A stretch of DNA of 64,000 nt from positions 124,001 through 188,000 of the forward strand of contig JADJXL010000017.1 of the NCBI GenBank assembly GCA_016715885.1, given 5' to 3'. Position numbers and translations under genes: made by a program. The stretch is from Polyangiaceae bacterium. Lineage in GTDB: Bacteria; Myxococcota_A; Polyangia; Polyangiales; Polyangiaceae. Below, piece after piece: positions 16,761-25,799 of the stretch; positions within the stretch are counted from its first letter, which is position 1; the number at the start of each line of letters is the position of its first letter. The notes below the pieces were generated by a model, which worked only from the letters and a program-made list of their open reading frames with translations, did no database searches and was not told the DNA's origin.

Positions 16761-17132
16761 CACTGATCATGCGTCGTGCTTAGGAAGTGGACGAGCGCAT
16801 CGCCTACGCCCTTGCGTGTGGTGACGTCCGCAACCGCAGTCCCTTTTCCAGCTCATGCGTCCGGAGCAATATCAAGCTGCGCCACATTGGCAATTGCATG
16901 AAGGCGGATCCTTCCTATGGTGAAGGCATCGCGAAGGCTCTCGGTATTTCGCTGAGTGATGTCAAAAAGTGAAAAACGCGACGGAGAAAATCATGAACAT
17001 CGACATTGGCATCGAGGCCAGCAAGCGCCAGGAGATTGCGACTGGGCTATCACGCGCCCGCGTGGCCTCCGCTCGTGAGCCTGAGGGTTCTGCTTGCGAG
17101 TCGCGCGGCGCCGTGGAACATCCCTCCCGCTG
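16761..17132 (+). pseudogene. catalase C-terminal fragment in an otherwise empty stretch
   Basis: In the frame 16787-16972 the last ~35 codons read like the C-terminal tail of a catalase (NIKLRHIGN, KADPSYGEGIAKALGI), the catalase-related domain usually found after the heme domain. The preceding part of the frame has no catalase similarity and no heme domain is nearby, so this is a stranded relic. From 16973 to 17132 I see nothing recognisable. Confidence 0.45.
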
Positions 17133-17714
17133 ATGCCGATCTCTCGCCGTCGCGCCATGGCTCTCGGTTTGACCGCGCTCGTCGCGGGTGGCGGGGCGAT
17201 TTATTGGATGGCGAAATTCCCGCCGGACAGCACGCCGGAGGGTGCTTACATGCGCATTGCCTACAACCTTGCGCATGGCGACGTACGCATGTGTTTTCAC
17301 TATCTCGAAGACCGCGCGCAGCACGCCGCGTTCAGCATTCGTGATTACCGGCGCAAAGCGAGCGAGCGTATCGAGAAGGCGTATCCCGAACCCGAACGTA
17401 CGCGGCTGCTCGATGCGTATCGCGCTCATGCAAGCGCCGCCGATGGCGCCGATGTTTGGGTGGAAATGGCCAACCGAAAGGGGTTTGTCGCGAGGCTGCG
17501 TCGCGACCTATCGGGCATTGGAAAAGTCGAAATGGCTGGCGAACGCGCTACCGTCGAAACGGCGCGTGGAACCCGATATGGCTTTCGCCGGCGAGAAAAT
17601 GGTTTGTGGGGTCTGACGCTGTTTACCGCCGACCTCACGGCAGAGGCCGAACGAGCGGCTCGGGATTGGGACATCGTCGAGCGGGCTGCGAAGGATTACG
17701 AGCGGGGGAAGTGA
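17133..17714 (+). CDS. hypothetical membrane-anchored protein
   Basis: A 193-residue protein from the ATG at 17133, chosen because it gives a basic N-terminus (MPISRRRAMA) directly before a transmembrane or signal helix (LGLTALVAGGGAIYWMA). An in-frame start 13 codons upstream adds only Arg-rich residues. The outer domain of about 160 residues begins PPDSTPEGAYMRIAYNLAHGD, resembling the NTF2-like proteins that measure residue-by-residue folding of a small alpha+beta sheet, and ends in charged helices. Function is not known. It is convergent with the DUF1015 gene, 34 bp away. Confidence 0.65.
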   Translation: MPISRRRAMALGLTALVAGGGAIYWMAKFPPDSTPEGAYMRIAYNLAHGDVRMCFHYLEDRAQHAAFSIRDYRRKASERIEKAYPEPERTRLLDAYRAHASAADGADVWVEMANRKGFVARLRRDLSGIGKVEMAGERATVETARGTRYGFRRRENGLWGLTLFTADLTAEAERAARDWDIVERAAKDYERGK

Positions 17715-17748
17715 GGGTTTTAAATTCTCTTCCTGGCTGAAGCGCCGT

Positions 17749-18975
17749 CTAAAACGCGTGCACGAACAGCCCGCTTCGCAGCTTCGGCTCGAACCACGTG
17801 CTCTTTGGCGGCATGAGCAACCCCGCATCGCTCACCGCGAATAGCTGCGAAATCTGCGTCGGATACAGGTGCAACCCCAGCGTCATGTCACCCGCATCGA
17901 CCCGCTTTTCGAGCTCCCGATAACCTCGAATACCGCCCACGAAGTCGACATGTTTGTCCCGGCGTGGATCCGACACGCCGAAAATCGGCCCCAAAATCAA
18001 ATCCTGCGCGATCGAACAATCCAGCGACCGCACCGGATCCACATCCCGCTCTCCATCCTTTGGAGCGCGCAACACGTACCACTTCCCCGCGATGTACGCG
18101 CCAAACGTCCTCGGCTCCTTCGGCGTCGCAGCCTCGCCATCACTTACTTGCTCCACCTGCATCACTTTTCCAAGTCGTGCGAGCAGCTCCTCGGCCGAGC
18201 GCCCTTGCAGATCGCGCACCACCCGGTTGTACGGCATGATCTTCATCTGATCGTCCGGAAAAACCACCGCCAAGAACACGTCGTGCTCGCGCCCGTCTCC
18301 GCGACACGCCTGATGCACCCGAGCCGCGGCTGCGCTTCGATGATGCCCGTCGGCCACGTACAAACACGGCACCGCTTGCTCGAAACGTTCTTCGAGCTCC
18401 AGCGAGGTTTGTCGGCTTAGAACCCACAGCCGATGCCCCACGCCATCCGGTGTCGTGAAGTCGTAAATCGGCACGCCCTGTGTCGTCGATGCGACCAGCG
18501 CATCGATTTCCGAGTCTTTGCGGTACGTCAGGAAAACCGGCTCGTCGTGCGCACCGAGCTCCTGAATGTGTCGCGTGCGATCGTCTTCTTTGTCGGCCCG
18601 CGTCTTCTCGTGCTTCTTGATGCGATCGTTCAGATATTCGGCAACCGAAGCACATCCCACGACGCCCACCTGCTTGTGCGCGCCCATCGTTTGTTCGTAC
18701 AGGTACAGATGCGGCTCGGCGTCTTGCACCAGCGCGCCTTGGGAAACGAGCTTTTCGAGGTTTGTCATGCCCATCGCGTAGACCGCGTCGTCGTGTTCGT
18801 CGGTGCCTTCGGGCAAGTCGATCTCGGGCCTTGAAACGTGCAGGAAACTCGAAGGTTTGTCCTGTGCGAGGACCCGAGCTTCCGCCGTCGAGATCACGTC
18901 GTACGGGGGACTTGCAACGTCCAGCGCCTGGGCCGGAGGTGGACGATATGCGCGAAACGAGCGGACGATGGCCAT
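17749..18975 (-). CDS. DUF1015 family protein
   Basis: A 408-residue protein from the ATG at 18975, where the family's normal N-terminus begins (MAIVRSFRAYRP); the longer open frame upstream overlaps the divergent gene and is rejected. It carries the DUF1015 hallmarks: PPYDVIS near residue 20, a VSRPEIDLP motif, and the strongly conserved ADGHHR motif near the middle, followed by MKIMPYNRVV. The biochemical role of the family is not established; members are widespread, and the His-rich motif suggests an enzyme. The gene is divergent from the MinD fusion gene, leaving 109 bp for both promoters. Confidence 0.88.
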   Translation of the reverse strand: MAIVRSFRAYRPPPAQALDVASPPYDVISTAEARVLAQDKPSSFLHVSRPEIDLPEGTDEHDDAVYAMGMTNLEKLVSQGALVQDAEPHLYLYEQTMGAHKQVGVVGCASVAEYLNDRIKKHEKTRADKEDDRTRHIQELGAHDEPVFLTYRKDSEIDALVASTTQGVPIYDFTTPDGVGHRLWVLSRQTSLELEERFEQAVPCLYVADGHHRSAAAARVHQACRGDGREHDVFLAVVFPDDQMKIMPYNRVVRDLQGRSAEELLARLGKVMQVEQVSDGEAATPKEPRTFGAYIAGKWYVLRAPKDGERDVDPVRSLDCSIAQDLILGPIFGVSDPRRDKHVDFVGGIRGYRELEKRVDAGDMTLGLHLYPTQISQLFAVSDAGLLMPPKSTWFEPKLRSGLFVHAF

Positions 18976-19084
18976 ACCTGGCGGGTTAGTCGCGTTCGCG
19001 GTGTGTGTCGAGTTTGGAACGAGGCAAATCCAGATCTGACCCGGTTTCATCTCGACCGTGCCCGTCCTGTGGTAGACGTCCCCC

Positions 19085-20716
19085 GTGCCCCAGCACAACG
19101 ACGAGTCGCCCGATCGGCTGACGCCCACCATACCGCCGCCGCCCATGATCGAGTCGACCTCGGGCGTTCGGTCCAGGCGCGTCATCGCCGTCGGCGGCGG
19201 ACGAGGCGGCGTTGGCAAGACGCTCCTCACGGTCAACCTTGGCGTCTACTTCGCCCAGCTCGGCCGCGAAGTCGTCGTGTGCGACACCGACCCGTTCGGG
19301 AGCAATCTCCACGGCGTCCTTGGTCTCGAAACGCCGCCGCTCGTCACCAGCGAAGCGCTCGAAGAAGGCAAAGCCAAGCCCGTCAACACCATCGTCCCCG
19401 GCTTGCGACTTCTTCCGACCGCGTACGATCCCATGACGGCCACGCCCATTCGTCCGAGCCGCGGATCGCATTGGGCCCGCCAAATCGACAAGCTCGACGT
19501 CGACTACGTTCTCATCAACCTCGGCGCTTCCACCACCGCATCCACGCTCGACCTCTTTCTCCAGGCCGACGTCGGCATCTGCGTCACCGCCCCCGAACCG
19601 CTCGCCATCGAGACCACGTATCGCTTCTGTCGAGCGCTCTACTTGCGCGTGTTGCGTCGCGCGCTCACCAAGGAACGCTTCAAGCTTCGCCTCGTCGAAC
19701 GCGTCATCGAAGCCCTTCCCGCGCTTGCGACTCCGCCCATGATCGTCGCGGAGATCAAGCGCTACGACGACGGTGTCGCCAAGGTCGCTGCGCAAGAAAT
19801 GCTCCGCGTCGCTGCGTACTTGGTCATCGGACAAACCCGACTTCGCTCCGACCTCGATCTGGGCCCCTCCATGTCCATCATTGCCGAGCGATTCCTCGGC
19901 ATCGCGCTCGACTACCTCGGCCACATCGAACACGACGATGCCGTGTGGGTCACCGTTCGCAGGCGCCAGCCGCTGCTCATCGACAGCCCCACATCCAAGA
20001 GCGCACGCAACATCGAACGCGTCGCTCGCCGCATCCTCGCGCTTCTTGCGGCCCAGAGCAGCACGCGCCGCTCGGAAATCCCCGCACGCAGCCCCACGCA
20101 GCAAACGCGCGCAGCGTTGCCCGTCACGCTCTACGAAGTGCTCGGCATTTCTCGCACATCGGCCGACGATGAAATACGCCGCGCCGTCAAACGTCAGCGC
20201 GAGATCTTCCGCGAAGGCAGCTTGCCTTTGTGCTCCGTCGTTTCACCCGACGTCCTCAAACAAGTTCAAACGCGCATCGAAGAAGCCCACGACACCCTCC
20301 TCGATCCCGTTCGACGCCGCGCGTACGACCTCTCCACCTTCCCCGACGACGTCCCTGCCGCAGCGCCTCCGCAGCGCAATCGCGACGCAGCGCGGGACGC
20401 CGAGCTTGCCATGCTTCAGGCCGAGCTCGCGCGCGAGATCAACGCCGAGACCGAATTCACCGGCGCGCTCCTCCGCAAAGTGCGCGAATCGCAAGGCATC
20501 GAAATCCCCGAGATCGCCCAGCGCACCAAGATCAGCGTTGCGCATCTCGTCGCCATCGAAAACGAGGCCTTCGGCGATCTTCCCGCCCTCGTGTACGTCC
20601 AGGGATTCGTCCAACAAATTGCCAAGTTCTTGAAGCTCGATCCCACCCAGGTTGGCAAGACGTACACCCGCCGCCTGCGCGACCTCTCCGACCTGCGCTC
20701 GAGGGGCGGTGGATAG
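19085..20716 (+). CDS. MinD/ParA-like ATPase fused to J-like and RodZ-type HTH domains
   Basis: A 543-residue three-part protein. Residues about 32-300 are a MinD/ParA-type ATPase with a deviant Walker A (GGGRGGVGKT, 38-47) and Walker-type switch regions (VVCDTDPFGSN). Residues about 350-420 look like a J domain (LYEVLGISRTSADDEIRRAV...RRAYDL) but lack the HPD motif, so stimulation of DnaK is unlikely. Residues about 455-535 form a RodZ/HTH_25-type helix-turn-helix (LRKVRESQGIEIPEIAQRTKI, then YVQGFVQQIAKFL). A plausible role is spatial positioning or polarity linked to DNA or a cytoskeletal partner. The last codons overlap the GTG start of the glycosyltransferase gene, so the two are coupled. 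Confidence 0.85.
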   Translation: MPQHNDESPDRLTPTIPPPPMIESTSGVRSRRVIAVGGGRGGVGKTLLTVNLGVYFAQLGREVVVCDTDPFGSNLHGVLGLETPPLVTSEALEEGKAKPVNTIVPGLRLLPTAYDPMTATPIRPSRGSHWARQIDKLDVDYVLINLGASTTASTLDLFLQADVGICVTAPEPLAIETTYRFCRALYLRVLRRALTKERFKLRLVERVIEALPALATPPMIVAEIKRYDDGVAKVAAQEMLRVAAYLVIGQTRLRSDLDLGPSMSIIAERFLGIALDYLGHIEHDDAVWVTVRRRQPLLIDSPTSKSARNIERVARRILALLAAQSSTRRSEIPARSPTQQTRAALPVTLYEVLGISRTSADDEIRRAVKRQREIFREGSLPLCSVVSPDVLKQVQTRIEEAHDTLLDPVRRRAYDLSTFPDDVPAAAPPQRNRDAARDAELAMLQAELAREINAETEFTGALLRKVRESQGIEIPEIAQRTKISVAHLVAIENEAFGDLPALVYVQGFVQQIAKFLKLDPTQVGKTYTRRLRDLSDLRSRGGG

Positions 20717-22130
20717 CTTCTTTCGAGATTCCCGCGATCGCCTTTTTTCCGCGATCCTCTTCGTCATCGCGCTCTTGCCGCGCCTCTACGTCGCCATCGC
20801 GTGGGCCCGCGAGCCCGTATGGGACGGCCATTATTACGACTTTGGAGCTCGTCGCATCGCCGAAGGTTTTGGCTATTCGGACGACATCATCATTGGAGGC
20901 AACACCGTTTGGCATCCGTGGTGTCACTACCCCGTCGGATACAGCGGTTTTCTCGGCTTTTTCTATCGCATCTTCGGATCCGGTCCCGCCGTCGCGCCCA
21001 TCGTCAACGCCGTCACCGGCGCTCTCCTTGCCGTCTTGATCCATCGCCTTGCCCGTTACGCAACCTCGCAAAACCGAGCGCGCATCGCGGGTCTGCTCGT
21101 CGCGACAAACCCCGGCCTCATCATCTACGCCGCGCTGCTCATGACCGAGCCTCTCGCGGCATTCGGCCTCGTTCTATCTGCTTGGCTCCTCGCGCGTGAC
21201 GTACGAGCCAAACCCATCCGCGGAGCCTTGCTCGCGGGCATCGCGCTTGGTCTCACCACCCTCGTTCGCCCTCAGAGCCTGCTTTGCGCTCCAGCGCTCG
21301 GCCTCGTTGCATTTTCGGGCAGCGCTCCTCTCCGAGCCCGCTTGCGCCGCGCCATCGTCGCCGTTGCGATTGCCTTGCCCGCGGCGTTTGTCGTGGTCCT
21401 CCCGTGGACGCTCCGCAATTGCCGCGTCATGGATGGTTGTGCGTTTGTCTCTACGAACGCCGGATGGAACCTGGCCATCGGTTCATTTCCGCGGGCAACT
21501 GGGCGATTCGAGACCTTACGCGCGACCGACGGATGTCCTGTCGTCACCGGTCAAGTTCAGCAGGACAGGTGCTGGATGGACGAGGGCCTCGCGTGGATTC
21601 GCAAGGATCCCGTCCGTTGGCTTGGTCTCGTTCCGAAGAAGCTCTCGCATACGTTTGACCACGAATCATTTCCCATCGGGTACCTTGGCGAGGCAAACCC
21701 ATCGGCGTGGCCCGAGGAGCGCAAATTCCTCGGCCGCGCGGTTCTCACCACCACGCACTGCGCGCTTCTTTCGCTCGCGGCGCTCGGCCTCGTCGCTAGA
21801 CCATCGCGCAAGAAAGGCTTCCCAGCGTTTTTCGTGCAGCTCGCGGCGCTTTTCACCGTCGTGCTCCTTGCGCTTCATGGCGCCTATGCCGACACGCATC
21901 CCTTTTGGCCGCTTGCCGTCGTGCTCGTGCTCTTCGGCGTTTTGCCCATGCCTGGAGCGCCTTATCGAGGCGGAGTCATCGGGTATCTCGTCTTTGCCGT
22001 CGCTTCCGTCGCCGTCACCCACGCCATCTTTTTCGGCGAAGATCGTTATCACCTCGTGATCACGCCCGCTTTGTGTGTCCTTGCTGCATGTGCGCTCAGG
22101 CGTTCGGACGAACGACCTGTCGAGGCGTGA
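20709..22130 (+). CDS. membrane glycosyltransferase, GT39/ArnT-like
   Basis: A 473-residue protein from the GTG at 20709, which overlaps the previous stop (GGTGGATAG). The earlier in-frame ATG would lie well inside the upstream gene. It has 9-11 hydrophobic segments and the dolichyl/polyprenyl-phosphate mannosyltransferase layout. An early acidic pair follows the first helix (REPVWDGHYYD), there is a conserved LVRPQS loop, and a TFDHE loop lies after the middle helices. Such enzymes transfer a sugar from a lipid carrier to protein or envelope glycolipid on the periplasmic face. The substrate is unknown. Confidence 0.8.
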   Translation: MDSFFRDSRDRLFSAILFVIALLPRLYVAIAWAREPVWDGHYYDFGARRIAEGFGYSDDIIIGGNTVWHPWCHYPVGYSGFLGFFYRIFGSGPAVAPIVNAVTGALLAVLIHRLARYATSQNRARIAGLLVATNPGLIIYAALLMTEPLAAFGLVLSAWLLARDVRAKPIRGALLAGIALGLTTLVRPQSLLCAPALGLVAFSGSAPLRARLRRAIVAVAIALPAAFVVVLPWTLRNCRVMDGCAFVSTNAGWNLAIGSFPRATGRFETLRATDGCPVVTGQVQQDRCWMDEGLAWIRKDPVRWLGLVPKKLSHTFDHESFPIGYLGEANPSAWPEERKFLGRAVLTTTHCALLSLAALGLVARPSRKKGFPAFFVQLAALFTVVLLALHGAYADTHPFWPLAVVLVLFGVLPMPGAPYRGGVIGYLVFAVASVAVTHAIFFGEDRYHLVITPALCVLAACALRRSDERPVEA

Positions 22131-22174
22131 TTCGTGCTCTTTCGAGCGCCGGTGAATCTGGTACAGTGCGCGGC

Positions 22175-22501
22175 ATGTTGAAGCATTTGAGCCGCGAGGA
22201 CCGCCTGCGCGTAATGCGGTTCGTCTGTTCGTTTGCTTGGGCGGATCTCGAGATCAAGTCCAAGGAGCGCACGCTCGTTCGCAAGATGATCAAGGAACTG
22301 CATCTCGAACCTGACGAAGTGAAGCTCGTCGAAGGCTGGCTCGAGGTCCCGCCGCGCGCCGAGGAGGTCGATCCGGCGTCGATTCCGAAGGCGCATCGGC
22401 AGCTCGTGCTCGACGCTGCGCGGCGCATGATCAAGGCGGATGGAGAGATCGATCCGGAAGAGGCGGAGAGTTTGGAACTACTCGAGCAGCTTCTCTCCTG
22501 A
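22175..22501 (+). CDS. TerB-like protein
   Basis: A 108-residue all-helical protein starting MLKHLSREDRLRVMRFV. It has the TerB/tellurite-resistance pattern of two acidic-loop helical repeats: AWADLEIKSKERTLVRKMI near the N-terminus and MIKADGEIDPEEAESLELL near the C-terminus. Stand-alone TerB-like proteins are common and are thought to bind metal or partner proteins at the membrane. No other ter genes are present. A 44-bp gap separates it from the glycosyltransferase gene, with which it may be cotranscribed. Confidence 0.8.
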   Translation: MLKHLSREDRLRVMRFVCSFAWADLEIKSKERTLVRKMIKELHLEPDEVKLVEGWLEVPPRAEEVDPASIPKAHRQLVLDAARRMIKADGEIDPEEAESLELLEQLLS

Positions 22502-23039
<538 letters not shown>

Positions 23040-23966
23040 CGTTACTTCGTTTGCCGTGTTATACGCCAGCGAAGTGAATAGCGAGTTCAGTTCTTGCACG
23101 TCCTGAATGCCGTACAGACTCGGCAAATCCCGCAGCAGAACTTTGTCAATGATATCGCTGCGTATGTATCGTCCTGGATCCGATCGAATGGTGTCGGACA
23201 GAACCACCTCAGGATAGCCGCCGAAATTCAAATAATCGATGAAGCGACGATTTAGCGCGTCGATATCGCGTACAGAATAGTCCGACACGAAACCATCACT
23301 CGACGGCCGCCGTTCAACGAGCTTTTCTTCACGAATAAGCGCCAAATATTCATGAAACGTGAGCGGCGGGAGCAAAAAATCCGTAAACCTCCCAGCACCC
23401 GATTCCAAGCTCTTCAGTCGTAGCGCTGCTGCTGCCGATCCCGTCACGACAAACCGCGATGAGCGGTATGAGTCCACGAGCAGCTTCAGATGTCGTTCCC
23501 ATTCCGGCAAATATTGAATTTCGTCGAAAAATATATAGAATCCTTTGGTTGACGCATCTCCGATGGCTTCCCGAATGGCGGCAAATAATTCCTCGAGTCC
23601 CAACCCATTGTAAATTGGATGCTCGATCGTGATGTATCCAATTTTTTTCGGGTCCACTCCGTCGTCGATCAGCTTCTGGATCATGTGGTGCACGAGCACC
23701 GTTTTGCCCACGCGTCGCGGACCCATCAGCAAAATCGCGCGTCGTACCGTCGTCTCTTGAACCAGCCGTGCGAACAAATGAAAATACTCCCGGCGCGACA
23801 TGTCCCCGTAGAACTCGTCGATCCGATGCGGCTCCGACCACCATGGATTTTCCGTCCGGATGCGCTGAAGTACCTGTTCTCGAGGGATCGTTCGCACGTG
23901 GTCCTCGCTAGAGTCAGTCGACTGATTCTGTTTAACCCGCGACTGCAAGCGTGTCAAGCGGTGCAT
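23040..23966 (-). CDS. AAA family ATPase, AAA_14/DUF4143 type (C-terminus lost)
   Basis: About 309 codons from the ATG at 23966 are good coding sequence. The N-terminal ~60 residues precede a P-loop (LLMGPRRVGKTVLVH). A Walker B FFDEIQYLPEW, a sensor VVTGSAAAAL, and the GRFTDFLLPPLTFHEYL segment typical of this family follow. The start of the DUF4143 winged-helix/nuclease-like region (FGGYPEVVL...IIDKVLLRDL) is present. The frame then runs into the C/G patch at about 23040 and becomes meaningless, so roughly 100 C-terminal residues expected for the family are missing. These ATPases are often solitary and mobile; function is not established. Confidence 0.8.
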
Positions 23967-24049
23967 CGTTGCTGTACCTTTCCCTCGCCCGTCGTGATAT
24001 CGTCGCGCCTCAGCACACTCCAACAAACCCCGTGTTCCAAGGAGCCTCC

Positions 24050-24649
24050 ATGTCCACGCCGACCACGCTTCGCAACCTCGTTGGCCTTCCCAATCAGCCC
24101 CATCGTTTGAGCGAATCTGCGCTCGTTCTCATCGATTGCCAAAACACCTATCGCAAGGGCGTCATGCAGCTCGAAGGAGTCGAGCCTGCGCTCGAAGAAG
24201 CTGCGCGCTTGCTTGCTCGAGCGCGCGCCAAGGGCACGCCCATTTTTCACATCATGCACGACGCCGGCCCCGGCTCTCCGTATGACGTCCGCGCAGAAAT
24301 CGGACAGATTGCCGATATTGTTGCACCGCGCGAAGGCGAGCCCGTCATCGTCAAGAACTTCCCCAGTTCGTTCGAACAAACCAATTTGCACGAGCAGCTC
24401 CAGAAGATTGGCGCGAAAAACCTCGTCCTCGCTGGCTTCATGACCCACGTATGCGTCAATTCCACTGCTCGCGCAGCCTTCAATCGCGGTTATGGCACCA
24501 CCGTCGTTGCTGCGGCGACCGCCACCCGTGCATTGCCCGGACCAACGGGCAACGTTTTACCCGCCAGCACCATTCATGATGCGGCTCTCGCTTCGCTGGC
24601 CGATCTTTTTGCCATTGTCGCTACGGCACAATCCGACATCGGCGATTGA
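24050..24649 (+). CDS. isochorismatase-like cysteine hydrolase
   Basis: A 199-residue protein from the ATG at 24050, with AAGGAG at 24039-24044 as Shine-Dalgarno. The cysteine-hydrolase triad is visible: Asp in LVLIDCQNTY, Lys in VIVKNFPSSF and Cys in FMTHVCVNST, each at the usual spacing. The family includes isochorismatases, nicotinamidases and related amidases; the active-site surroundings do not show which substrate is used. The protein is cytoplasmic. The gene is divergent from the AAA ATPase gene and convergent with the Cys-rich lipoprotein gene, with a long hairpin between the two 3' ends. Confidence 0.88.
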   Translation: MSTPTTLRNLVGLPNQPHRLSESALVLIDCQNTYRKGVMQLEGVEPALEEAARLLARARAKGTPIFHIMHDAGPGSPYDVRAEIGQIADIVAPREGEPVIVKNFPSSFEQTNLHEQLQKIGAKNLVLAGFMTHVCVNSTARAAFNRGYGTTVVAAATATRALPGPTGNVLPASTIHDAALASLADLFAIVATAQSDIGD

Positions 24650-24673
24650 AAGACCACACACAATCTCGCAAGA

Positions 24674-24784
24674 GGGTGAAGTCGTCGATTTTTCTGCCCC
24701 TCGTGGTGGGTCCCACTGTTCGAGCCCGCGTAGCGGGCGAGTTTGGGGGGACCGCGAGGGGCAGAAAAATCGATGACTTCGCCC
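24674..24784. terminator. long inverted repeat between convergent genes
   Basis: Arms at 24674-24703 and 24755-24784 are 30 bp each and pair with only two mismatches. The loop contains a second small hairpin (GCCCGCGTAGCGGGC) and a GGTCCCAC / GGGGGGACC partial pair. It lies between the isochorismatase-like gene (+) and the Cys-rich lipoprotein gene (-), so it can act as a bidirectional terminator. Its size and internal structure also fit a REP/MITE-like element. No target-site duplication is obvious. Confidence 0.6.
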
Positions 24785-24823
24785 GAGGTTTCAAATAGAA
24801 TCAACGGCGACGCTGTACCACGC

Positions 24824-25774
24824 CTAAGGCAAACACATTCGCAGCGTCGATCCGTAAAGTCCCCCCGGACCATCCACCATCACACGAAACACTTGCTCCG
24901 TCGTGTTTGCCGGACACGAACATCCGCCCGTCCATGGATTGGCCACGCGGCATTTCGGCTCCAAATCGTCCACTTGAAACACTCCGCCAAACGTTTTCAA
25001 TGGCACGTTTTTGTTCCCGCAGAAAATGATTTGCGTGCCCACTTCGCCATTATCGCACGGCAAACGAATGATCGACCGAACCGCAATCGGATCGAATCCC
25101 GAAGGGCGCGCGCATCCTCCACCCGCCAGCGGATTGCCCACGCGACATTGCGCATTTGCTCCGCACCATCCTGGCGCATCGTCCACTTGATACGCCCCGC
25201 CAAAATCGCTCGTCGACGGCAAGCTCGTCGTCGCGCAAAGCCGCAACTTCGTCGCCGATCGCATCGGTACGCCCGGACAATCACTTTGTACTGCAAGCGA
25301 CAGCTCCGACGAAGGACTCGGACACGAACAGCTCCCCGTTAGTGGATTGGGCGTACTGCACCCCGCACATTCCGCCGGATACGATTCATGCGCCCCAAAG
25401 AAATTTTTGCAATTCGTCGGATCCTCGACCAACGCCCCATTGCACGTATATACACATTTCCCGTTCGAGCACGACCCTGGACCGTCAGGACCCGCCGCAC
25501 AGGCATTGTTGCATGCTCCGCAATGCGCCGCGTTGTCCTCGACGCGCACGCATTTGCCATCGCACAAGTCTTCCCCGGACAAGCACCCGTGAACGAACGG
25601 TCCCGACCCTGGCCCCGACGAGCTCGAATCACCACCATCACCACCCGCACCCAGGTTCGATGGCGATTCGCTGCACCCGGTAATCAAAAGCGCCAAACCC
25701 ATCATCGACACGGTAAGCACTGCGGAAAACACTGTCATGATGCCCAATCTATCACGACGCTCGTGCCATGACAT
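24824..25774 (-). CDS. Cys-rich myxobacterial-type lipoprotein
   Basis: A 316-residue protein from the ATG at 25774, which gives a basic n-region (MSWHERRDRLG), a hydrophobic core and the lipobox LITGC. After a Gly/Ser spacer comes a Cys-rich domain of the kind found in myxobacterial surface proteins (CLSGEDLCDGKCVRVEDNAAHCGACNNAC in two pieces). Three similar modules follow, each with a NP-L/W-TG-CSCP motif (NPLTGSCSCP, NPLAGGGCARP, NPWTGGCSCP) and a following strand pair. The modules look like internal repeats of about 60 residues. It is probably displayed on the outer membrane. Function unknown. It is divergent from the DUF1592-type gene. Confidence 0.75.
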   Translation of the reverse strand: MSWHERRDRLGIMTVFSAVLTVSMMGLALLITGCSESPSNLGAGGDGGDSSSSGPGSGPFVHGCLSGEDLCDGKCVRVEDNAAHCGACNNACAAGPDGPGSCSNGKCVYTCNGALVEDPTNCKNFFGAHESYPAECAGCSTPNPLTGSCSCPSPSSELSLAVQSDCPGVPMRSATKLRLCATTSLPSTSDFGGAYQVDDAPGWCGANAQCRVGNPLAGGGCARPSGFDPIAVRSIIRLPCDNGEVGTQIIFCGNKNVPLKTFGGVFQVDDLEPKCRVANPWTGGCSCPANTTEQVFRVMVDGPGGLYGSTLRMCLP

Positions 25775-25799
25775 TCTCTCTTGAGATTGCGTATGATCC

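Noticed and set aside
17749..19236. Longer version of the DUF1015 gene starting at 19236
   Set aside because: The extra 87 residues overlap the divergent MinD gene and lack family similarity; the ATG at 18975 begins the normal N-terminus.
18838..20172. A 444-codon plus-strand frame overlapping the start of the MinD fusion gene
   Set aside because: Out of frame with the MinD/HTH gene, almost only Arg, Pro, Ser and His.
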